Source: Clostridia bacterium (lineage in GTDB: Bacteria > Bacillota > Clostridia > Christensenellales > Borkfalkiaceae). Taken from it: a stretch of 60,544 nucleotides of DNA. Below, in pieces: positions 44,556-50,852 of this stretch. Location of the stretch: positions 1 to 60,544 of the forward strand of contig JAGATP010000012.1 in NCBI GenBank assembly GCA_017621155.1, read 5' to 3'. Within the stretch, counting starts at the first letter, position 1. Each line of letters opens with the position of its first letter. The translations under genes and the position numbers were made by a program. The notes under the pieces are model-generated. The model saw only the letters and a list, made by a program, of their open reading frames with translations. It had not been told where the DNA came from and made no database searches.

Positions 44556-45266
44556 ATGTTTTCGATTGCGATTGTCGATGATGAGAAAGAAGAGGTAGAA
44601 AAGCTGTCCGAGCTGATTCGCCGTTATTTTGCCGAAAACGACGGCGGGGGGGGGTATTCTATTTCGACCTTTTACGATGGAATCAACTTTGTCAAGAATT
44701 ATTCTCAGGCGTATGATATTATTTTTCTTGACATCGACATGAAGCATTTAAACGGCTTAAAGACGGCGAAGGTCATCCGAAGGACGGATGATCGGACGGC
44801 AATTATTTTTGTCACCAAAATGGCGCGCTACGCCATCAACGGGTATGAAGTCAATGCGCTCGATTTTATCGTTAAGCCCGTCGATTATTTCAGCTTTTCT
44901 TTGAAAATGAAAAAGGCGATTAATTACGCCTCCCTCAATCGGGACAAGAAGATTTTCCTTCGGAACGGAGATATCGACGTCGTTTTGAACGCTTCGGATA
45001 TTCTTTACATCGAGGTTTTGAATCACTATCTCATCTATCACACGACGAAGGGAGACTTTAAAATATGGGGCGCTCTGCACGACATTGCGGAAAAGCTCGG
45101 CGAGACGGGGTTTGCCCTCTGCAATCGCTGTTATCTCGTCAACCTTTCTTATGTGACGAGCGTCGTTAAAAATATCGTGACGGTCGGGGAGCACGAACTG
45201 ACCATTTCTCGCTATAAACGGAAAGAGTTTTTGGAAAAGCTCGCGGCATTTTTGGGAGAACGGTAA
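44556..45266 (+). CDS. LytTR response regulator 3, with a G9 tract in the receiver
   Basis: A 236-aa receiver plus LytTR protein: acidic pair in IVDDE, phosphoacceptor Asp59 in FLDIDM, Lys in FIVKPVDY. The LytTR domain has DILYIEVLNHYLIYHT and FALCNRCYLVNLSYV. The ATG at 44556 has GGAGGGG upstream; in-frame codons from 44472 lie in the promoter. A run of nine G (44646-44654) encodes the Gly stretch at residues 31-33 between helix 1 and strand 2, so gain or loss of one G would truncate the protein. It shares one base with the kinase start. Confidence 0.93.
   Translation: MFSIAIVDDEKEEVEKLSELIRRYFAENDGGGGYSISTFYDGINFVKNYSQAYDIIFLDIDMKHLNGLKTAKVIRRTDDRTAIIFVTKMARYAINGYEVNALDFIVKPVDYFSFSLKMKKAINYASLNRDKKIFLRNGDIDVVLNASDILYIEVLNHYLIYHTTKGDFKIWGALHDIAEKLGETGFALCNRCYLVNLSYVTSVVKNIVTVGEHELTISRYKRKEFLEKLAAFLGER
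44646..44654 (+). repeat. Homopolymeric G9 tract in a coding region
   Basis: Nine consecutive G within codons 31-33 of regulator 3. The paralogues at the same place have no such run. A candidate slippage site. Confidence 0.8.
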
Positions 45267-46597
45267 TGCAGGAATTTATCAACACGTTCTTCAGCGTTAA
45301 ATTTATGCCTGCGCTCCTCATTGCGTCTCTCGTCTTTATGCGGAATTGTCCGAAGCGCAAGCTCTTTTGGCTTCGTTTTGCAATTTCTTTTGTTTTGGTC
45401 GGGTTTATCGCTTGGGGATTTTGGAAACTTGCAGGGATCGTATCAAACGCCTTGGGGAATAATTCTGTCTTCTTCACGATTCCCTATGTCGTGGCCGATC
45501 TCATCTTTTTCTTTTTGGTTGCGTTTGTCGCTTGCTTTTGCTTTCAATGCAGCTTTTACGAATCCGTGCTCTACACCGTGGGCAGTTGGGCGAGCGAGCA
45601 TCTCGCAAACTCTCTTTGCGTGTGCATCGCGATTTGGAGCGGTATGCGCGGATGGATGTATCGAGATTATAGCCTTGAATACTTCCTCACGACGCTCGGC
45701 GTCTATATCGCGGTATACATCGCCATCTTCGTCATTACAAATTTTTTGGGCAAGGACAGGGTCATCAATCTCGACAAGAAAAAGCTAATCCTACCCTCGT
45801 TTTGTCTCTTCTTTACGGGCATGGTGCTCTCGGCGTTTACGCCGTACACGGATGGAAGCCCCCTCGTCGTCATTAAACTCTACGCCATCGCCTGCTCGGT
45901 GATCATCCTTTGCCTCATCTTTTCCCTCTTCGAAACGGGAAAATACCGCGTGCGGGTCGAAGTCCTCGAACAGCTCGACAAAAAGATGTCCGAGCAGTAC
46001 GAAATTTCCAAGGATACCGTCGAGGTCATCAACACGAAGTGCCACGATTTGAAAAAGTACGTCGCCTCTGCCCTTGCTAATAAGAGCATTTTCAGCGAGG
46101 AAGAGCTCGAAGAACTCAACCGCAAGCTGAACATTTACGATTCCGTCATTAAGACGGGAAACAAGACGTTTGACGTCGTCTTGTCCGAAAAGAGCTTTTT
46201 TTGCGAGAAGCACGACATCAAACTCACCGTCATCGCGGACACTTCCCGCCTCGATTTTCTGACGGATATGGAGATTTACTCCCTCTTTACTAACATCATG
46301 GATAACGCTCTGGAGGCTGTCTCTCGTCTGGAAGAGGGGAAGAAGACGATTTCCCTTTCCGTCAAGTGCTCGGACGGCTTTTTGGTGGTACACGAAGAGA
46401 ACCTCTTCTCGGACATTCAATGGGGTGAGGACGGTCAAATCCGCACTTTAAAACCCGATCGGCTCAATCACGGTTACGGGCTCGTCAGCATTCGCCGCAT
46501 CGCCGAAAAGTACGGCGGCACGATGAGTGTTTCCGCAAAGGACGTCTTTAAATTGAGCATTCTCATTCCGATCCCCAAGAATCAATCCAAAACTTAA
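45266..46597 (+). CDS. GHKL-family sensor histidine kinase 3 (AgrC-like)
   Basis: A 443-aa kinase: about six membrane segments in residues 10-225, coil SEQYEISKDTVEVIN, phospho-His260 in KCHDLKKY, N box TNIMDNALEAV and G box HGYGLVSI. Its start overlaps the regulator 3 stop by one base. It ends 128 bases before GH3-4. Sensor segments match kinase 2 in several places, so systems 2 and 3 look like a duplication. Ligand unknown. Confidence 0.92.
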   Translation: MQEFINTFFSVKFMPALLIASLVFMRNCPKRKLFWLRFAISFVLVGFIAWGFWKLAGIVSNALGNNSVFFTIPYVVADLIFFFLVAFVACFCFQCSFYESVLYTVGSWASEHLANSLCVCIAIWSGMRGWMYRDYSLEYFLTTLGVYIAVYIAIFVITNFLGKDRVINLDKKKLILPSFCLFFTGMVLSAFTPYTDGSPLVVIKLYAIACSVIILCLIFSLFETGKYRVRVEVLEQLDKKMSEQYEISKDTVEVINTKCHDLKKYVASALANKSIFSEEELEELNRKLNIYDSVIKTGNKTFDVVLSEKSFFCEKHDIKLTVIADTSRLDFLTDMEIYSLFTNIMDNALEAVSRLEEGKKTISLSVKCSDGFLVVHEENLFSDIQWGEDGQIRTLKPDRLNHGYGLVSIRRIAEKYGGTMSVSAKDVFKLSILIPIPKNQSKT

Positions 46598-46627
46598 GAA
46601 AAATCTCGCCCATTTCGGGGCAAATCT

Positions 46628-46695
46628 GCGAAATACGAAGAGGGAGAAGCCATTTGAGAGAAAATCTTGAACGGCTTCTTCTTTTTTGTTACAAT
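46628..46695 (+). promoter_or_regulatory. GH3-4 promoter with 21-bp-period direct repeat
   Basis: Half-sites GCGAAATACG (46628-46637, the weakest of the set) and GCCATTTGAG (46649-46658). TTGAAC (46667-46672) starts 18 bp after the second; 17-bp spacer to TACAAT (46690-46695). Confidence 0.7.
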
Positions 46696-46727
46696 CGGTA
46701 TGGTAAATATACCGAAAGGAGATCGTG

Positions 46728-49667
46728 ATGAAAAAGAACGACAAAAAGTATCTCTGGCGGGGACTTACGGCAACGCTTGCTCCCGTCACTGCAGTTCTCA
46801 TCGTGCTCACCAATCTGATGTTCCTCTATAAGGGCAACGTCGACCTCGTCATGGGGACGACGCCGGATCTGGTGGAAACGACGGATGACACCAATTATTT
46901 CCCGAGTAAGTACGGCGCGCTGAATGCCGAAAATCTCGAAAAACTGCTCGCAGACGAAAAGGCGTTCAACGTGCAGGTGCAGGAAGAGGGAAGCGTCCTC
47001 GTGAAAAACAACGGCGCGCTTCCTCTCAAAGGCGAAGAGCGCGCCGTGACGCTGTTTGGCAAATCGACGGCAGACCCGCTCTATCGCGGCGCTTCGGGCG
47101 GATCGGGCTTTTCGGCAAAGAGGGGAATTTCCCTCAAAAAGGCGTTGGAAAACGAGGGCTTCCGCGTGAACGAAACGATGTTCAAGGCATACGCTTCGAG
47201 CACGACCAAGCGCACGACCGCAGAGGCGGAAGGGGCTTCCATCGGCGAGGAGCAGATCGACTTTTATAACTCCTCCCTCAAGGATTCTTATGCTTCCGAT
47301 TATAACGACGTGGCAATCGTCATGTTCACCCGCGTTTCGGGAGAAGGAAACGATATGAACGTCAAGGATGCGGACGGCGTTCCCGAATTATCCCTGCATC
47401 AACAGGAAAAAGACCTCTTAAAGATGATCAAGGATTCGGGCAAATTCAAGAAGACGGTCGTCCTCATCAATTCGGGCAATCCCATGGATCTCGGTTGGTT
47501 GGACGAGGCGGAATACGGGGTGGACGCCTGCCTTTGGATCGGGCTTCCCGGAAATTACGGCTTCGAGGGCGTCGCCAACGTTTTGACGGGCAAGTCGGAC
47601 GTCACGGGACACTTCGTCGATACGTATGCGACGAATTCCCTGTCCTCTCCCGCCATGCAGAATTTCGGACACAACTACTTTACCAATTCCGACAAAAAAT
47701 ATCAGCGCGAGTACGTCGTCTATGCCGAGAACATCTACGTCGGCTACAAATATTACGAAACCCGCTATCAGGATCAGGTGCTCGGCATTAACAACGCAAA
47801 CTCTTCCGCAGGCGTCTTCGCATCGAAGGGCGGATGGAACTATGCGGAGGAAATGGCTTATCCCTTCGGCTACGGCACGTCTTATTCGGACTTCACGCAG
47901 GAAGTTGAATCCATCACTTGGGACAGAAGCGCGCATATGCTGACGGCGGAAGTCAAGGTGACGAATAACGGTTCGGACGCTTACAGCGGCGCTTCCAAAT
48001 CGACCGTTCAGCTCTACGCTCAGCTTCCCTACATAGAGGGCGGCGTGGAGAAATCCGCCATTCAGCTCGTCGGCTTTGCCAAGAGCGGAATTTTGAAGGC
48101 GGGCGAGAGTGAAACGGTCAAAGTCGAGGTCTCCGATTATCACTTTGCGACCTATGACGAGACGAGGACGAACGGCGCAGACCCTTCCAAAACGGGCTGC
48201 TACGTCTTTGACGAGGGGGATTATTACTTCGCTGTCGGAGACGACTGCCACGACGCCCTCAACAACGTGCTTGCCGCACGCGGTGTGAGCGGACTCTTTG
48301 ACGAAAAGGGAAACAGCGTAGAGGGCGATCCCTCTAAGGCCGTCAAGGATACGCTTACCGCTTCGGACAACACCACGTACGCGACCTCTCCCTATACGGA
48401 TGAAGTCGTGTCCAATCAGTTCGCCGACGTTAATATCAACTACTTCCAAAAGGATGCGGTGCAGTATTTGACAAGGGCGGATTGGAACACCTTTCCCAAA
48501 ACTGCCGTCCTTTCCGTCACCGACGAGATGAAAAAACTCCTCGACGCCAATACTTACGTAAAATCTCCCGACGCGCCTTCTGCAAAGCAGACTTTTGAAA
48601 CGTCGGCAGACAACGGACTTTCCCTCGTCGATTTGAGACAAGCGGACTTCAACGACGAACGTTGGGATCTTCTCATCGATCAGATGACCATGCGCGAGCT
48701 TGCCGCCAATACAGCGGATCAGCTCGGCTCGAATGCAGTTTCCTCCATCGGAAAGCCGAAAATGGCGTCCTGCGACGGCCCTGACGGCATTTCCGGCACG
48801 TACAAAGTCGGATCGGGCGATACGGGTACTTGCTACGTCTGCGAGGTCGTGCTCAGCTCAACCTATAACGTCGAGCTTTCCAAGGCGCGTGGCGAATTTA
48901 TGGCGGAAGACGCCCTGTATCTCGGCGTCAGCTGGGTTTGGGGCCCCGGAGCAGACCATCATCGCCATCCTTACGGCGGAAGAAATTTCGAATACTATTC
49001 GGAGGATGGAAATCTCGCCTACATGATTTCCGCACCTCAGCTCAAGGCAATGCAGGATGGCGGCCTCATTTCCGGACTCAAGCATTTCGTCCTCAACGAT
49101 CAGGAGATCGACAGGCACGGAATTTCCACCTTCCTCACCGAACAGGCACTCCGTGAAAATAACCTCCGCTCCTTCGAAGGGGCGCTTGCGACCAATTCGG
49201 CGCTCGGCGTCATGTCCGCATTCAACCGCATCGGCTGTACGCCCACCATGCAGAGCGTTTCCCTTCTGACGAACGTTTTGCGGAAGGAATGGGGCTTTAT
49301 CGGCGTCTGCATCACCGACGCTTCGCAGGACGGCGCGGATTATATGCGCACGTATGAGGGCGTTATCGCGGGCTCGGACGTATGGTGCATGGATCAATTG
49401 CGCATCGATCCGCTTCTGACGCAAATCAGAAACAACGACGACGGCACGGTGATGGAATACCTTCGCCTTGCCAACAAGCGATTCCTCTACGCCGCTTCCC
49501 GCTCCAACGCCATGAACGGACTTTCTTCTCATACCAAGGTCTCTTCTTCCGTTTCCTGGTGGCAGCCTGCGATGATCGTCATTGACTGCGTATTCGGCGC
49601 GGTGGCGCTCGGCTGTCTCGTCATGACGGTGCTTTCCGCTCACGTATTTTCGCGCAAGGAGGGTTAA
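46728..49667 (+). CDS. Membrane-anchored GH3-family glycoside hydrolase 4, swapped domain order
   Basis: A 979-aa protein with N- and C-terminal membrane segments (about residues 12-34, and AMIVIDCVFGAVALGCLVMTVL near the end). The order is GH3 C-domain (EEGSVLVKNNGALPL), fibronectin-like domain, TIM barrel. Barrel motifs: SCDGPDG, HRHPYGGRNFEYYSED, KHFVLNDQE, nucleophile Asp864 in CITDASQD. The residue after the nucleophile is Ala rather than the usual aromatic, so the pocket differs from GH3-1 to -3. It is most like GH3-5 (shared YGALNAEN, YQDQVLGINNA, SAGVxASKxGWNYAEEMAY). AAGGAGAT precedes the ATG; a GTG 3 bases upstream is possible. Confidence 0.9.
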   Translation: MKKNDKKYLWRGLTATLAPVTAVLIVLTNLMFLYKGNVDLVMGTTPDLVETTDDTNYFPSKYGALNAENLEKLLADEKAFNVQVQEEGSVLVKNNGALPLKGEERAVTLFGKSTADPLYRGASGGSGFSAKRGISLKKALENEGFRVNETMFKAYASSTTKRTTAEAEGASIGEEQIDFYNSSLKDSYASDYNDVAIVMFTRVSGEGNDMNVKDADGVPELSLHQQEKDLLKMIKDSGKFKKTVVLINSGNPMDLGWLDEAEYGVDACLWIGLPGNYGFEGVANVLTGKSDVTGHFVDTYATNSLSSPAMQNFGHNYFTNSDKKYQREYVVYAENIYVGYKYYETRYQDQVLGINNANSSAGVFASKGGWNYAEEMAYPFGYGTSYSDFTQEVESITWDRSAHMLTAEVKVTNNGSDAYSGASKSTVQLYAQLPYIEGGVEKSAIQLVGFAKSGILKAGESETVKVEVSDYHFATYDETRTNGADPSKTGCYVFDEGDYYFAVGDDCHDALNNVLAARGVSGLFDEKGNSVEGDPSKAVKDTLTASDNTTYATSPYTDEVVSNQFADVNINYFQKDAVQYLTRADWNTFPKTAVLSVTDEMKKLLDANTYVKSPDAPSAKQTFETSADNGLSLVDLRQADFNDERWDLLIDQMTMRELAANTADQLGSNAVSSIGKPKMASCDGPDGISGTYKVGSGDTGTCYVCEVVLSSTYNVELSKARGEFMAEDALYLGVSWVWGPGADHHRHPYGGRNFEYYSEDGNLAYMISAPQLKAMQDGGLISGLKHFVLNDQEIDRHGISTFLTEQALRENNLRSFEGALATNSALGVMSAFNRIGCTPTMQSVSLLTNVLRKEWGFIGVCITDASQDGADYMRTYEGVIAGSDVWCMDQLRIDPLLTQIRNNDDGTVMEYLRLANKRFLYAASRSNAMNGLSSHTKVSSSVSWWQPAMIVIDCVFGAVALGCLVMTVLSAHVFSRKEG

Positions 49668-49670
49668 ACG

Positions 49671-50060
49671 ATGAAATTATTACAGCATAAAACGAAATTT
49701 TGGTGGATCGGATTTGTCGGGGCAGTGCTTGCCCTGCTCGGTTGCGCTGCTTACGTTATCACGGACATCGGGGACAGAACGTTCTCCTGGGCTGTCTTTG
49801 CCCTTGCGATTGTAGGCTCTGTCGTCTATTTTCTCTCCCTTTGGAAGGATTGCTTTTATATCCCTTTGGCGGCTTCTTTCCTGTTCGGGGCGGCGACCGC
49901 TTACGAGGTTTATCTCATGCTTCCCACCCTTTCGGACATCTGGAACAACGTTCACTTCATCGGCGGAAACGCCGTGCAGTCCATCGTCTTTTCCGCGCTC
50001 TTCCTCGTGAGTACCGCGCTGTGCATCGGGGCGAGCTTCGGCGCTACAACCAAAGAATAA
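49671..50060 (+). CDS. Small 4-TM membrane protein coupled to GH3-4
   Basis: A 129-aa protein with four hydrophobic segments. The sequence LPTLSDIWNNVHFIGGNAV between segments 3 and 4 is matched in the protein after GH3-5 (LPSVSDLWNGVNFIGGNGV), so they are true paralogues with a conserved loop, probably external. The ATG lies 3 bases after the GH3-4 stop, with GGAGGG upstream. Family not recognised. Confidence 0.82.
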   Translation: MKLLQHKTKFWWIGFVGAVLALLGCAAYVITDIGDRTFSWAVFALAIVGSVVYFLSLWKDCFYIPLAASFLFGAATAYEVYLMLPTLSDIWNNVHFIGGNAVQSIVFSALFLVSTALCIGASFGATTKE

Positions 50061-50063
50061 ACG

Positions 50064-50091
50064 AAAGTCCGAGATTTTTCTCGGGCTTTTT
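50064..50091 (+). terminator. Terminator after GH3-4 unit
   Basis: AAAGTCCGAGA (50064-50074) pairs with TCTCGGGCTTT (50079-50089), loop TTTT, then further T. The T run touches the next direct repeat. Confidence 0.82.
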
Positions 50092-50159
50092 GCTATTCGC
50101 GAAATCAAAAAAGCGACTTAAGAATAACTCTTGAAATGCCTTTTTTCATGCGTTATAAT
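50092..50159 (+). promoter_or_regulatory. Promoter with 21-bp-period direct repeat (lipoprotein 3 / GH3-5)
   Basis: Half-sites GCTATTCGCG (50092-50101) and GCGACTTAAG (50113-50122). TTGAAA (50131-50136) starts 18 bp after the second; 17-bp spacer to a consensus TATAAT (50154-50159). Confidence 0.78.
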
Positions 50160-50190
50160 GGCTTCACAACAAAAATTTGGAGGAATTACT

Positions 50191-50775
50191 ATGAAAAAAA
50201 CTACAAAAGTGTTATTGACCCTTGGCTGTGCAGCAGCTATGGCAACTTCCGCAATCGGCTTGACGGCTTGCGGCTCGGCAGCGGAGACAACGGGACTCTA
50301 TACGTCCAGCAATAAGATGAGTTGGTCGAATATGCTTCCCACCTACAACTACTTCACGCTGACCTATTCGACCGAGCAGATCGAGACCCTTTCCGACGGA
50401 ACGTACGTCCTTACGGTCAACACCGTAACTTATTCCAACGTCTGCGTTGGCCCCGAAGTTCCCAACGGCGAAGAGACGGGCAACGACAGAGGTCAGACCA
50501 CCACGAAGTATTACGGCACCTATACCGCAGAGGAGGATGAGGGCGACATCAACCTTACCCTTTCCGCTCCTACGAAGGCGATTTACATCTCCTCTTCCAC
50601 CCTTCCCATGGACAGCACCGTCACTTACGGTGAAGACCTTGTCGTCGCAAATCCCGGCGGCGGAGACGGCACTTCCTACAACGATTACATTGCGGGCGTC
50701 CTTGCAAAGTTCAACGGAGCTTCCGTATACGTATCCGGAACTTCCGCATCCTTTAAGTATTTCGAACTCAAGTAA
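50191..50775 (+). CDS. Lipoprotein 3, function unknown
   Basis: A 194-aa lipoprotein (signal peptide, lipobox LTAC, then Gly-Ser) with a single beta-rich domain containing YFTLTYSTEQIETLSDGTYVLTVNTVTYSN. No catalytic motif or known family. GGAGG precedes the ATG at 50191; an upstream in-frame start at 50131 lies in the promoter. Followed by a hairpin and then GH3-5, mirroring the lipoprotein 1 / GH3-2 order. Confidence 0.78.
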   Translation: MKKTTKVLLTLGCAAAMATSAIGLTACGSAAETTGLYTSSNKMSWSNMLPTYNYFTLTYSTEQIETLSDGTYVLTVNTVTYSNVCVGPEVPNGEETGNDRGQTTTKYYGTYTAEEDEGDINLTLSAPTKAIYISSSTLPMDSTVTYGEDLVVANPGGGDGTSYNDYIAGVLAKFNGASVYVSGTSASFKYFELK

Positions 50776-50799
50776 TTTCAGACAAGCACTGTAAAAATC

Positions 50800-50835
50800 A
50801 TTCCTCGCCAAAACTCAATCTTGGTGAGGAATTTT
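50800..50835 (+). terminator. Hairpin between lipoprotein 3 and GH3-5, possible attenuator
   Basis: ATTCCTCGCCAA (50800-50811) pairs with TTGGTGAGGAAT (50821-50832, one wobble), loop of 9, followed by TTT. No promoter lies between it and GH3-5, so it should act as a partial terminator or RNA processing site that sets the ratio of lipoprotein to GH3-5. Confidence 0.7.
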
Positions 50836-50852
50836 GATAAAGGAGAAATGGT

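Noticed and set aside
46597..46660. Terminator after kinase 3
   Set aside because: The GCCC/GGGGC hairpin is short, imperfect and lacks a T tail on the plus strand; read-through into GH3-4 is possible.
24444..46725. AgrD-like or other signal peptide gene for the GHKL kinases
   Set aside because: The gaps around all three kinase genes are 20-170 bp and are filled by terminators and promoters. No small frame with a ribosome site and a plausible peptide was found.
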